Assembly: GCF_018882185.1 (NCBI RefSeq)
Contig: NZ_JACVOY010000009.1
Coordinates: 1 to 64,000, forward strand
Length of the DNA stretch: 64,000 nt
From: Polynucleobacter sp. AP-Latsch-80-C2
GTDB lineage: Bacteria; Pseudomonadota; Gammaproteobacteria; Burkholderiales; Burkholderiaceae
Direction of reading: 5' to 3'
In this document: positions 37,615-46,429 of the stretch, in pieces
How the letters are laid out: each line of letters begins with the position of its first letter
Numbering within the stretch: the stretch's first letter is position 1
Notes under the pieces: generated by a model
Database searches by the model: none
What the model was told of the DNA's origin: nothing
The model's input: the letters and a program-made list of their open reading frames with translations, nothing else
Program-made: the position numbers and the translations under genes

Positions 37615-39651
37615 ATGACTACGAAAATGTTTAAGAAAATTTTGATTGCTAACCGCGGTGAGATTGCTTGCCGTGTCATGAAAACTGCCAAGAAGATGGG
37701 CATTAAAACTGTTGCCGTCTATTCAGAGGCTGATAAGGAAGCGCGTCACGTTCAAATTGCTGATGAGGCAGTTTGTATTGGGCCTGCACCATCGCGCGAA
37801 TCGTATTTGCTCATGGAGCGCATTATTCAGGCCTGTAAAGACACTGGTGCTGAAGCTGTGCATCCTGGATATGGCTTTTTATCTGAAAATGAGCAATTTG
37901 CTAAACGTTGCGAAGAAGAAGGCATTGTCTTTATTGGCCCAAAACACCAATCCATTGCTGCAATGGGCGATAAGATTGCTTCTAAGAAATTAGCTTTAGA
38001 AGCTAAGGTAAATACGATTCCTGGTCACAATGAAGCCATTGCGACAACGGAAGAAGCGGTCAAGATTGCTCAAGGTATTGGCTATCCCGTCATGATTAAG
38101 GCTTCGGCCGGTGGTGGCGGCAAAGGCTTGCGAGTAGCGTTTAATGATAAGGAGGCTGCCGAAGGATTTGTGGCCTGCAAAACCGAAGCAATGAATAGCT
38201 TTGGTGATGACCGCATTTTTATTGAGAAGTTTGTAGAAGGGCCACGCCATATTGAGATTCAGGTGTTGGGTGATTCTCATGGCAATGTGGTCTACCTTAA
38301 TGAGCGTGATTGCTCTATACAACGGCGTCACCAAAAAGTAATCGAAGAGGCGCCATCGCCTTTTATTGATCCTGATACTCGTAAGGCTATGGGGGAACAG
38401 GCAGTTGCTCTTGCGAAAGCAGTGGATTATCAATCAGCCGGTACGGTGGAGTTTGTGGTTGGCAAGGATAAGTCTTTCTACTTCCTCGAGATGAACACTC
38501 GTTTGCAAGTTGAACATCCAGTGACTGAAAGTATTACTGGGCTTGATCTTGTAGAACAAATGATTCGGGTTGCAGCCGGCGAGAAGCTGGCCTTTAAGCA
38601 AGAGGATGTCAAGTTAGACGGTTGGTCGATGGAGTGTCGTATCAATGCAGATGATCCGTTTCGTAACTTTTTGCCCTCGACTGGTCGCTTGGTCAAATAT
38701 CGTCCGCCAGAATCCATTAATGGGGTGCGTGTAGATACCGGTGTATATGAGGGTGGTGAGATCCCGATGTACTACGACTCTATGATTGCAAAACTCATCG
38801 TGCATGGCAAGGATCGTACTGAGGCGATTGAGAAAATGCGTTCAGCATTGAATGATTTCGTCATTCGTGGCATCCATTCAAACATTCCTTTCCAGGCAGC
38901 CTTATTGCAGCATCCCCGTTTTGTGAATGGAGACTTCACGACAGGATTTATTGCTGAAGAGTATCCAGATGGATTCAAAAAAGATTCAGTGCAACCTGCA
39001 GATCCCAAGCGTTTGGCAGCATTGGCTGCATTCATGCGCTACCGTTATCTTGAGCACATCAAAATGATTGATGGCCAATTAGCCGGCCATGAAATGATCA
39101 TCGCGAAGAAGTTTGTGGTGGTGACCGGCAAAAAAACCGGATCCATGAAAGATCCACTTGAAGTACCTATTCGCGTAGAACTCAAAGATGGGATCTATTC
39201 CGTATACATCGATGAGGCCGACGGCGTTAGCCGATATGACATTGTGAGTGATTGGCGTCCAGGTCAAATTTGCTTGAAAGCCACCATCAACGGTACCCAT
39301 AAAATTACCGCCCAAGTTGAACGTCGTGGTGTGAGGTTTGTTTTAGTGCTTGATGGAGCGCATTTTGAGTGTATGGTGCTGAGTCCCTTGGGTGCAGAGC
39401 TCCAGCGTCGCATGCCAGTCAAGTTGCCGCCAGATACTTCTAAATTAGTCATGTCTCCTATGCCAGGACTGTTGACTAAGGTTGCTGTCAACGTTGGCGA
39501 GGCAGTCACTGCTGGTCAGAAGCTGGCATCGATTGAGGCCATGAAGATGGAGAACACCTTATCGGCTATGCAAGACGGTATCGTTGCGGAAATTTGCGCC
39601 AAAGAGGGTGATAGCTTGGCAGTAGATCAATTGATTATTCGTTTTGAATAA
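37615..39651 (+). CDS. pccA: Propionyl-CoA carboxylase alpha subunit (biotin carboxylase plus BCCP)
   Basis: Protein of 678 residues. The N-terminal biotin carboxylase domain has KILIANRGEIACRV, the ATP-grasp KASAGGGGKGLRV and EMNTRLQVEHPVTE. The BT linker region follows at about 460-600, and the C-terminal biotinyl domain has EAMKMENTL with the biotinylated lysine. An alternative start is the internal ATG at 37627. It lies 15 bases after pccB and completes the alpha/beta enzyme. Confidence 0.93.
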   Translation: MTTKMFKKILIANRGEIACRVMKTAKKMGIKTVAVYSEADKEARHVQIADEAVCIGPAPSRESYLLMERIIQACKDTGAEAVHPGYGFLSENEQFAKRCEEEGIVFIGPKHQSIAAMGDKIASKKLALEAKVNTIPGHNEAIATTEEAVKIAQGIGYPVMIKASAGGGGKGLRVAFNDKEAAEGFVACKTEAMNSFGDDRIFIEKFVEGPRHIEIQVLGDSHGNVVYLNERDCSIQRRHQKVIEEAPSPFIDPDTRKAMGEQAVALAKAVDYQSAGTVEFVVGKDKSFYFLEMNTRLQVEHPVTESITGLDLVEQMIRVAAGEKLAFKQEDVKLDGWSMECRINADDPFRNFLPSTGRLVKYRPPESINGVRVDTGVYEGGEIPMYYDSMIAKLIVHGKDRTEAIEKMRSALNDFVIRGIHSNIPFQAALLQHPRFVNGDFTTGFIAEEYPDGFKKDSVQPADPKRLAALAAFMRYRYLEHIKMIDGQLAGHEMIIAKKFVVVTGKKTGSMKDPLEVPIRVELKDGIYSVYIDEADGVSRYDIVSDWRPGQICLKATINGTHKITAQVERRGVRFVLVLDGAHFECMVLSPLGAELQRRMPVKLPPDTSKLVMSPMPGLLTKVAVNVGEAVTAGQKLASIEAMKMENTLSAMQDGIVAEICAKEGDSLAVDQLIIRFE

Positions 39652-39660
39652 GGGGGAGTG

Positions 39661-40134
39661 ATGACGGCAACTAAAAAACCATTCAAAATTCTCGGAATTC
39701 AGCAAATCGCGATTGGTGGCCAGGATAAAAATCGACTCAAGAAACTTTGGGTTGATTTGCTGGGCTTCCAGTACAAGAGTACTTTTGTTTCTGAACGTGA
39801 AAACGTGGATGAAGATATCTGCGCCATTGGATCGGGCGCTCATGAGATTGAGGTGGATCTCATGCAACCACTGGATATGGAGAGGAAGCCCGCAGTTCAT
39901 CAGACTCCTTTAAATCATATTGGCCTCTGGGTTGATGATTTGCCCAAAGCAGTAGAGTGGCTCTCCGCCAATGGTCTGCGATTTGCTCCTGGCGGTATTC
40001 GTGCCGGCGCAGGCGGTTTTGACATCACCTTTGTCCACCCAAAGGGTAATGAGGAGTTTCCATTTAGCGGTGAGGGTGTATTAATTGAGTTGGTGCAGGC
40101 ACCTCCTGAAGTGATTGCAGGATTAAGTTCATAA
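39661..40134 (+). CDS. VOC-family protein, candidate methylmalonyl-CoA epimerase
   Basis: About 157 residues from the ATG at 39661 (a GTG at 39658 is too close to the GGGGGA). Two beta-alpha-beta-beta-beta repeats are visible. Likely metal ligands are Gln in GIQQIAIGG, Glu in HEIEVDLM, His in [10 protein letters not shown] and Glu in VLIELVQAP. The first two positions are Gln and Glu, where methylmalonyl-CoA epimerase usually has His and Gln, so the set looks more like glyoxalase I. Operon position argues for the epimerase step between carboxylase and mutase, which otherwise has no enzyme here. Either role is possible. Confidence 0.75.
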   Translation: MTATKKPFKILGIQQIAIGGQDKNRLKKLWVDLLGFQYKSTFVSERENVDEDICAIGSGAHEIEVDLMQPLDMERKPAVHQTPLNHIGLWVDDLPKAVEWLSANGLRFAPGGIRAGAGGFDITFVHPKGNEEFPFSGEGVLIELVQAPPEVIAGLSS

Positions 40135-40167
40135 TGAGGTCTTGTATTTAATCTAAAAGAGTTTCCA

Positions 40168-40908
40168 TTGACCCGTATATTAGCCATCGATACCTCCTCA
40201 GCGTGGTGTTCGGTGGCTTTATCTTTAGGTGATGAGCCACCATTCATAAAGCATGAGCCGGTATCGGCTGGGGCTAGTCAACTCCTGCTTCCTTGGGTTA
40301 ACGAATTATTCACTCAAGCCAAGATATCCCTTCAAGACTTAGATGCGATTGCTATCGGCGTCGGTCCTGGCGCATTCACTGGCGTTCGTTTGGGCGTAGC
40401 TGCTGTTCAAGGTCTTGCGATTGCTACGCAAATACCAGTGATACCTGTTGCCTCTCTTGATGCGATAGCTTTTCAACTAGTTCACACCGATCAATTTATA
40501 TCTGCTAGCCCAAAAAATTTCATCGTAGCAATAGATGCCCGCATGGATGAAACTTATTGGGCTCGCTATCAAGTCTGTGATGGTGCGATTCCAAACCGTC
40601 TTGGTGAAATCCGTTTATCAAAACCAGAGGCCATTGAACTAGATGGAGTGGAGTATGTTGCTGGGAGTGCGTTAAAAGAATTTGGCGACCGTTTATTCTC
40701 AAGGATCAAATCCATGATTCCTAAATCTCATCTAGAGCCAGATATTAGTATCAGTGCCTTGGGGATATTAGAGTTCGCTAAGTTCCAATGGATCAGTGGT
40801 CGTCAGATTGATGTGCATCTTCTTGAGCCTCTGTATATCCGCAATAAAGTAGCATTGACGACACTCGAGCGCCTTGAAAATCTAGAATCTGGTTCCCCCA
40901 ATGTCTGA
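40168..40908 (+). CDS. tsaB: tRNA threonylcarbamoyladenosine biosynthesis protein TsaB
   Basis: Protein of 246 residues starting with TTG. ASKHA-fold landmarks: RILAIDTSSAWCSVAL at the N-terminus and GVGPGAFTGVRLGVAAVQGLA (landmark GPGAFTGVRLG). It partners TsaD and TsaE in making t6A37 on ANN-decoding tRNAs. It overlaps rimI by 8 bases; this pairing is common. Confidence 0.92.
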   Translation: MTRILAIDTSSAWCSVALSLGDEPPFIKHEPVSAGASQLLLPWVNELFTQAKISLQDLDAIAIGVGPGAFTGVRLGVAAVQGLAIATQIPVIPVASLDAIAFQLVHTDQFISASPKNFIVAIDARMDETYWARYQVCDGAIPNRLGEIRLSKPEAIELDGVEYVAGSALKEFGDRLFSRIKSMIPKSHLEPDISISALGILEFAKFQWISGRQIDVHLLEPLYIRNKVALTTLERLENLESGSPNV

Positions 40909-41434
40909 GCATGAGGATGTCCCAACGGAAGGTGTATCGGAGCTCTCTTTTTTGCCGATGCAGGCAGTAGACTTAGAGGCTGTTTTGGCTATTGAGGCTG
41001 TTTCACATCTTCATCCGTGGACCAGAGGTAACTTTGCTGATTCTCTGGCTGCTGGACATTGGGCCTACTGCATCCGCCCGCAGGTAGATCAGGCTATCAA
41101 GGGGTCATTCCTAGATCCAGATGTCCTCTGGGCATATTGCATTCTCTTTCCGGCTGTAGATGAGTTGCATTTACTTAATATTACGGTGTCGCCAAAATTG
41201 CGAAAATTGGGGCTTGGAGCCAGGATGATGGCGGCAATTGAGGGTGTTGCAGCCCAACAAAATATACCCAGAATATTGTTGGAGGTACGCCCAACAAATA
41301 CAGGCGCACTCAATTTGTATCAAAAGCTGGGTTACGAACAAATTGGAATACGCAAAAACTACTATCCAGCTAACGAGCAGACAGGCGCCCGAGAAGATGC
41401 GCTGGTAATGGCTAAATCGATTAAGCTAGGATAA
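40901..41434 (+). CDS. rimI: Ribosomal protein S18 alanine N-acetyltransferase
   Basis: Protein of 177 residues, a GNAT-fold enzyme. The acetyl-CoA loop is RKLGLGARMM, preceded by LLNITVSPKL. The C-terminal motif is NTGALNLYQKLGYEQIGIRKNYY (landmark LYQKLGYEQIG). It acetylates the N-terminus of ribosomal protein S18. It overlaps tsaB by 8 bases and the next gene by one base. It has a 20-residue N-terminal extension relative to E. coli RimI (148 residues). Confidence 0.9.
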   Translation: MSEHEDVPTEGVSELSFLPMQAVDLEAVLAIEAVSHLHPWTRGNFADSLAAGHWAYCIRPQVDQAIKGSFLDPDVLWAYCILFPAVDELHLLNITVSPKLRKLGLGARMMAAIEGVAAQQNIPRILLEVRPTNTGALNLYQKLGYEQIGIRKNYYPANEQTGAREDALVMAKSIKLG

Positions 41435-41976
41435 TGAGCAATATGCATTCAAGCTTCCTAAAAGAAATGGGTATCACGGAATGGACCTCTCGCGATCATG
41501 CGGGTGCGAGCGCGCAAGCCCCTAGCGAATTATCTGTTAATGCAGCTATCCCAGAGGGCTCCGAGTCCTTAGGCGATGCAACCACTCCTCAAAGATTTCA
41601 TTGGTGGTTTTTTGGTGATCAACCTCAAGGCGATGCTCAGATCTTGTTTCAGAACATAATTCGTCTCTTAGGTTTAACCGCATCCGAATGGACTTGGTTA
41701 AAACCTACGGATCTAGCTAAGGTCCTTCAAGCATCCGATGCAAACATTCCTGTAGTTGCTATGGCTTTTGGATCGGCGGCAGTTCAAAAAATTACAGGTG
41801 AACGTGATTCAGTGCCGCAATTACGCGAAACTGTTTTAGCAATGAGTGGTGATGGCAACGAAGAAATTCCTGTGTTAGCCTCATTCGAATTGACCCATTT
41901 TTTATCAAAACCTAAAGACAAAGCGCTTCTTTGGCAGGATCTATTGCTAGCCAAATCGGTACTGCTTAATATTTAA
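41434..41976 (+). CDS. Degenerate uracil-DNA-glycosylase-like protein; possible HolD-like psi subunit
   Basis: Protein of 180 residues, coupled to rimI by a one-base overlap. The N-terminus FLKEMGITEW is followed by a low-complexity linker (25-50). The middle and C-terminus follow the plan of family 4/5 uracil-DNA glycosylases: WWFFGDQPQGD where the family has a GExPG motif, VVAMAFGSAAVQ, LRETV, and the end DKALLWQDLLLAKS. All Fe-S cysteines are missing (the protein has none), as are the catalytic motif and the usual HPxx segment, so glycosylase activity is unlikely. E. coli psi (HolD), encoded beside rimI, has a similar GITQW start and ALWQQ end as I recall it. Confidence 0.5.
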   Translation: MSNMHSSFLKEMGITEWTSRDHAGASAQAPSELSVNAAIPEGSESLGDATTPQRFHWWFFGDQPQGDAQILFQNIIRLLGLTASEWTWLKPTDLAKVLQASDANIPVVAMAFGSAAVQKITGERDSVPQLRETVLAMSGDGNEEIPVLASFELTHFLSKPKDKALLWQDLLLAKSVLLNI

Positions 41977-41988
41977 AAGCTTTTGAAG

Positions 41989-43308
41989 TTAATGCTTATG
42001 TTCACCGATGAGGTGCATAGAGTCATATTCCGCTTGGTTCCGGGCGTGACGCTTAATTACTAGCCACATAATCGCACTGACTGCTAGACCAAATCCAATG
42101 ATCACAAATTGAATTGGGGCATCGAGCCAAATGAGTAGCGAATATACCAACAGCATTGTGAGTACAGAAATGTTTTCATTAAAGTTCTGGACAGCAATCG
42201 AATGACCTGCTGACATGAGGACGTGTCCTCGATGTTGTAAGAGCGCATTCATCGGAACGACGAAATATCCAGCTAACCATCCTACGAGGATTAACAAGAA
42301 ATAGGCAGGCAGTAAATTTAAGGACACTTCTAATTTGCCAATGGTCATCAGTGTGGTGTTTGGCAGCATGTCAGAGTTGTAGATTGCTAAGATGCAAACT
42401 ACAAAACCCATGGCAACGCCGTAAGGCAACACTCTTAGTGAATGTCTTAAAGGTATGCGCCAGGCTGCCCACATTGCGCCGCCAGCAACGCCAACCGCAG
42501 AAATCGCTTGCAATATGGCGCCTTGCGAAAGATTCATATGCAGGGCTACTTGTGCCCACTTAATGACGATAAATTGCAAGGTTGCACCTGCGCCCCAAAA
42601 TAAGGTGGTTACAGCTAGCGAGATTTGTCCAAGGCGATCATTCCAAAGTGTTTTGAAGCAGACGGAGAAGTCCTTAATGAGCTCAATCGGGTTGGTTTTT
42701 TGAGATACGTAACGCGCCCCGGTGTCTGGAATCTTTAAGTTAATCAGCGCCGCAACAACATAAATCATCATGATGATGAGGATGGCCGACTCAGCCGGTG
42801 TATCAATGCCTGTGTCTAGGGTTGGCATGTCCCAAGCCAATAAGCTTTTAGAAACGGTGCTGCTGATCAAGACTCCACCCAGCACCGTTCCTAAAATAAT
42901 AGAGCTCACAGTAAGACCTTCAATCCAGCCATTGGCAGCAACTAATTTCTCTGGAGGTAGTAGTTCGGTCAAGATGCCATACTTGGCTGGTGAATAAGCT
43001 GCTGCACCCAAGCCGACGATGGCATAGGACATCAAGGGGTGAACGCTAAAGAGCATGGCAACACACCCAATAAACTTAATGGTGTTGGTAATAAACATGA
43101 CATTCCCTTTAGGGCGGGAATCCGCAAAGGCGCCAACAAAGGCTGCCAGCAGCACATAAGATAATACGAAGAACAATTTGAGTAGCGGCGTCATCCAGGC
43201 CGGAGCATTAAGCTGGACCAAAAGGGCTATAGCCGCAATCAGGAGGGCGTTATCAGCAAGCGACGAAAAAAATTGCGCCGCCATAATGATGTAAAAACTA
43301 CGGTTCAT
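41989..43308 (-). CDS. lplT: Lysophospholipid transporter LplT
   Basis: Protein of 439 residues with 12 hydrophobic segments. LplT-type landmarks: AQFFSSLADNALLIAAIALL at the N-terminus (landmark FFSSLADNAL), YSPAKYGILTELLPPEKLVAANGWIE (landmark YSPAKYGILTE) and NALLQHRGHVLMSAGHSIAVQNF (landmark LQHRGHVLMSAG). It moves lysophospholipids across the inner membrane for reacylation. The acyltransferase/acyl-ACP synthetase Aas is not adjacent, unlike in enterobacteria. It is divergent from alr. Confidence 0.92.
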   Translation of the reverse strand: MNRSFYIIMAAQFFSSLADNALLIAAIALLVQLNAPAWMTPLLKLFFVLSYVLLAAFVGAFADSRPKGNVMFITNTIKFIGCVAMLFSVHPLMSYAIVGLGAAAYSPAKYGILTELLPPEKLVAANGWIEGLTVSSIILGTVLGGVLISSTVSKSLLAWDMPTLDTGIDTPAESAILIIMMIYVVAALINLKIPDTGARYVSQKTNPIELIKDFSVCFKTLWNDRLGQISLAVTTLFWGAGATLQFIVIKWAQVALHMNLSQGAILQAISAVGVAGGAMWAAWRIPLRHSLRVLPYGVAMGFVVCILAIYNSDMLPNTTLMTIGKLEVSLNLLPAYFLLILVGWLAGYFVVPMNALLQHRGHVLMSAGHSIAVQNFNENISVLTMLLVYSLLIWLDAPIQFVIIGFGLAVSAIMWLVIKRHARNQAEYDSMHLIGEHKH

Positions 43309-43358
43309 TCGTACAATCTAGTCATTACTGCAATTAAAGCATGAAAGGAGGGGTGAAT

Positions 43359-44483
43359 ATGGGTAGTCAAGCTAACAGCATGATAAATAGACCAATTTTG
43401 GCATCTATACACACTGAGGCCTTCCAACATAATTTAAACAGAGTTCGAGAATTAGCTCCAGAATCGAAAATCTGGGCTGTTATTAAGGCTAGGGCCTATG
43501 GACATTCCTTTGAATCCGCCTTTAAGGGCTTATCGTCCGCTGACGGTTTTGCACTTCTGGATATAGAGGATGCACGCTGGCTAAGGCAGCAGGGGTGGAG
43601 AGGTCGTATCTTGCTTCTAGAGGGCCTATTTCATGAGAATGAGCTGCTATTAGCTCAGGAACTAAATTGTGATCTGGTCGTGCATTGCGAAACCCAGCTT
43701 CAATGGCTAGAAGGATTTGAAGGAAAAGCCCATAAGCCCTTTAATGTCTTTCTGAAAATGAATTCAGGCATGAATCGTTTAGGTTTTAAGCCTAAGGCCT
43801 ATCGAACAGCATTTCATCGCCTTCATTCAGCTGGTTATCACCTGCATCACATGACTCACTTTGCAAATGCTGACCAAGCAGATCAACAACCTACGGTTGG
43901 CAGCCAGATGGAAGTATTTAGCGAAACTATTGAAGGTCTTGAAGCCCCTACATCGCTTGCTAATTCAGCAACCATTCTCTGGCACCGCAATGCTCTCGGA
44001 GATTGGGTTCGTCCCGGGATCATGCTTTACGGAGCTTCGCCAACTGGCTCTCAGGAAGACATAGCGCATGCACATCTAAAAGCAGCAATGCAACTTCACA
44101 GCGAAATTATTGATATTCAAGAACTGCAAAAGGGTGACCGCATCGGCTATGGCGGACGCTTTGAAGCGCCAGAGACTATGCGGGTAGGCATAGTGGCATG
44201 TGGATATGCAGATGGCTATCCACGACAAGCTCAAGACGGCACACCAGTTTGGTTAGCCGATGGTGATGCAAATGGTTCGGGTCTGATTTGTCCAATCGTT
44301 GGAAACGTCTCAATGGACATGCTTTCAATCGATCTTCGCAATGCTCCCAATGCAAAAATAGGAAGCGTTGTCGAGTTATGGGGTGATCAGGTCCCGGTAG
44401 ATACCGTGGCGCAAATGAGTGGAACGATTGGTTATGAGCTGCTCTGCGCGCTTGCTCCGCGTGTCCCAGTAAAAATTAAATAA
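43359..44483 (+). CDS. alr: Alanine racemase
   Basis: About 374 residues. The ATG at 43359 is chosen because AAGGAGG lies 7 bases before it; the ATG at 43341 overlaps that same site. It makes D-alanine for peptidoglycan. The PLP lysine lies in AVIKARAYGHS (family NAYGHG is altered to RAYGHS). Other motifs: KMNSGMNRLGF, RPGIMLYG, VGIVACGYADGYPR with the catalytic tyrosine region, and GNVSMDM. It ends directly against the bamD end (convergent, no gap). Confidence 0.93.
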   Translation: MGSQANSMINRPILASIHTEAFQHNLNRVRELAPESKIWAVIKARAYGHSFESAFKGLSSADGFALLDIEDARWLRQQGWRGRILLLEGLFHENELLLAQELNCDLVVHCETQLQWLEGFEGKAHKPFNVFLKMNSGMNRLGFKPKAYRTAFHRLHSAGYHLHHMTHFANADQADQQPTVGSQMEVFSETIEGLEAPTSLANSATILWHRNALGDWVRPGIMLYGASPTGSQEDIAHAHLKAAMQLHSEIIDIQELQKGDRIGYGGRFEAPETMRVGIVACGYADGYPRQAQDGTPVWLADGDANGSGLICPIVGNVSMDMLSIDLRNAPNAKIGSVVELWGDQVPVDTVAQMSGTIGYELLCALAPRVPVKIK

Positions 44484-45398
44484 TTACTTGTTCCAGATTT
44501 GCCACCACTCACGCTCTTTCTTGGCCCGCTGTCCAGTCTGCAGCATTGGGCTATCCGGAAAGTTGAGTGCAAACACTCGAGCAGTATCGCTACTGAGTTC
44601 AACCATGCCCAATTTTTCATAGGACTTGAACAATAAATAAAGGGCCTCTTCAACTGCTGGAGCACGATCATAATCACGAATAACCAATTGAGCGCGGTTG
44701 GCGGCGGCAAGATAGGCGCCGCGCTGATAATAGAAGCGCGCAACAATAACATCGGCCTCAGCTAAGGAGTTTACGATGTAGCGCATGCGATCCAATGAGT
44801 CTGGAGCATATTTACTATTTGGGAATCGCTCTGCAACAATCTTAAATGACTCAAAGGCATCTTTGGCAGCCTTAGGGTCACGCTCACTAAGATCTTGTCC
44901 CGTGAATCTACCAAGCCATCCTAGATCGTCATTAAAAGTAATAAGTCCTTTTAAATAGTAGGCGTAGTCTAAGTTATCGCTACCTTGGTGGAGTTTGATA
45001 AATCGATCTATCGCCACCAAAGCTTGTGGAGTATCTTGAGCTTTCCAATAACAGTAAGCTGCGTTAATCTGCGCTTGTTGAGAGTAAGGACCAAAAGGAA
45101 AGCGAGCCTCTAACTTCTCAAAATACTTTCCGCACTTCGCAAAATCAGCGCTATTTAATTTATCAGTAGCTTCTGAGTAGAGTTTGGATTCCGACCAGAT
45201 ATCGGTATCGTCTTTTTGTCCATCGCTACCAGCGCATCCAGCAAGAGCCACCAAAATGGAGAAGCCGACTATAAAGAGACCTACACTCTTGAATATTGAG
45301 GGCGTTCTAAATTTAGATGGAGCAGAATCCACAGCAAGCCTTAAACTGGCGTCTGAAACTGCATCGGACATAACTGAAAGGCCTTTTAAGCGTGGCAT
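44484..45398 (-). CDS. bamD: Outer membrane protein assembly factor BamD (lipoprotein)
   Basis: Protein of 304 residues. The lipobox LVALAGC places the acylated Cys at about residue 54, giving an unusually long leader. The ATG at 45398 has AGGAG 9 bases upstream; the ATG at 45371 would still leave a 45-residue leader. TPR-like repeats follow: FGPYSQQAQINAAYCYWK, LDYAYYLKGLITF and the last region ending in WWQIWNK. It is part of the Bam complex. It is divergent from rluD with starts overlapping by 7 bases. Confidence 0.93.
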   Translation of the reverse strand: MPRLKGLSVMSDAVSDASLRLAVDSAPSKFRTPSIFKSVGLFIVGFSILVALAGCAGSDGQKDDTDIWSESKLYSEATDKLNSADFAKCGKYFEKLEARFPFGPYSQQAQINAAYCYWKAQDTPQALVAIDRFIKLHQGSDNLDYAYYLKGLITFNDDLGWLGRFTGQDLSERDPKAAKDAFESFKIVAERFPNSKYAPDSLDRMRYIVNSLAEADVIVARFYYQRGAYLAAANRAQLVIRDYDRAPAVEEALYLLFKSYEKLGMVELSSDTARVFALNFPDSPMLQTGQRAKKEREWWQIWNK

Positions 45399-46429
45399 TG
45401 CCGCAAACTCCTGATTCGAATCCCATTGATTATATCGATGAAGAAGATTTCATCTCATTAGAGATTTCTCAAGATATGGCGGGAGAACGCCTGGATAAGG
45501 CTTTGGCGACTTATTTGCCTGATTATTCCCGTAATCGCTTAAAGGCTTGGGTCGAGGCTGGAGCCGTTACGGTCGATGGTAGGGTGACAAAAGCCCGATA
45601 TTTGCTTCATGGAGGCGAGAGCGTTAAGGTATTTCCGCAAGAAATGCCTGAACAGTATGCCTTTGCTCCAGAAGACATTCCTTTGGATGTGGTTTATGAG
45701 GACTCCTCCTTAATTGTGATTAATAAGCCTCCGGGCTTAGTAGTGCACCCCGCTGCCGGCAATTGGACTGGTACCTTATTGAATGGCCTGCTATTTCGTT
45801 TTCCGGAGTTAAAGACTTTGCCACGCGCCGGCATCGTGCACCGATTAGATAAAGATACTTCTGGGTTAATGGTGGTGGCAAGAACATCACAAGCTCAAAC
45901 ATCTTTGGTTAAACAACTCCAAGAGCGAACCGTCGGTCGCAGATATTTGGCTTGGGTATGGGGCGACGCGCCAAGTCAAGGCAAGGTATTGGCAACGGTT
46001 GGTCGTGATCAACGTGATCGATTAAAAATGGCTGCTGGTAGTCCGCAAGGCAAACCCGCAGCAACACTATTTAGACGTCTTGCTAAAGGATCCTTTAATG
46101 AATCCACATTGGCTTTATTGGAATGTCGATTAGAGACGGGGCGCACACATCAAATTCGAGTTCACTTGGAATCACTGGGCTTCCCTTTGCTGGGTGATCC
46201 CGTCTACAGAAAAAAAACACCTGGTGCCGCTAAGTCGCTTACCCTAGGGCGGCAGGCTCTGCATGCTTACGCCTTGAGTCTTGAGCACCCCGTGACACAT
46301 GAAGTGATGACTTGGTTTAAATTGCCTCCAGAAGATCTAATTCAAATGATTCCTCAATTAGGGATGACGACTGACGATTTACCAAAAGAGGAAGCACTCT
46401 TAGCCTCCATCAAAAACGATCGAGCGTAA
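45392..46429 (+). CDS. rluD: 23S rRNA pseudouridine synthase RluD
   Basis: Protein of 345 residues with a GTG start. The N-terminal S4 domain (GERLDKALATYLPDYSRNRLK, landmark RLDKALA) is followed by the catalytic domain with HRLDKDTSGLMVVAR, in which the aspartate is catalytic, and ETGRTHQIRVHLES (landmark GRTHQIRVH). It modifies helix 69 uridines of 23S rRNA. bamD-rluD-pgeF adjacency is widely conserved. Confidence 0.93.
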   Translation: MALPQTPDSNPIDYIDEEDFISLEISQDMAGERLDKALATYLPDYSRNRLKAWVEAGAVTVDGRVTKARYLLHGGESVKVFPQEMPEQYAFAPEDIPLDVVYEDSSLIVINKPPGLVVHPAAGNWTGTLLNGLLFRFPELKTLPRAGIVHRLDKDTSGLMVVARTSQAQTSLVKQLQERTVGRRYLAWVWGDAPSQGKVLATVGRDQRDRLKMAAGSPQGKPAATLFRRLAKGSFNESTLALLECRLETGRTHQIRVHLESLGFPLLGDPVYRKKTPGAAKSLTLGRQALHAYALSLEHPVTHEVMTWFKLPPEDLIQMIPQLGMTTDDLPKEEALLASIKNDRA

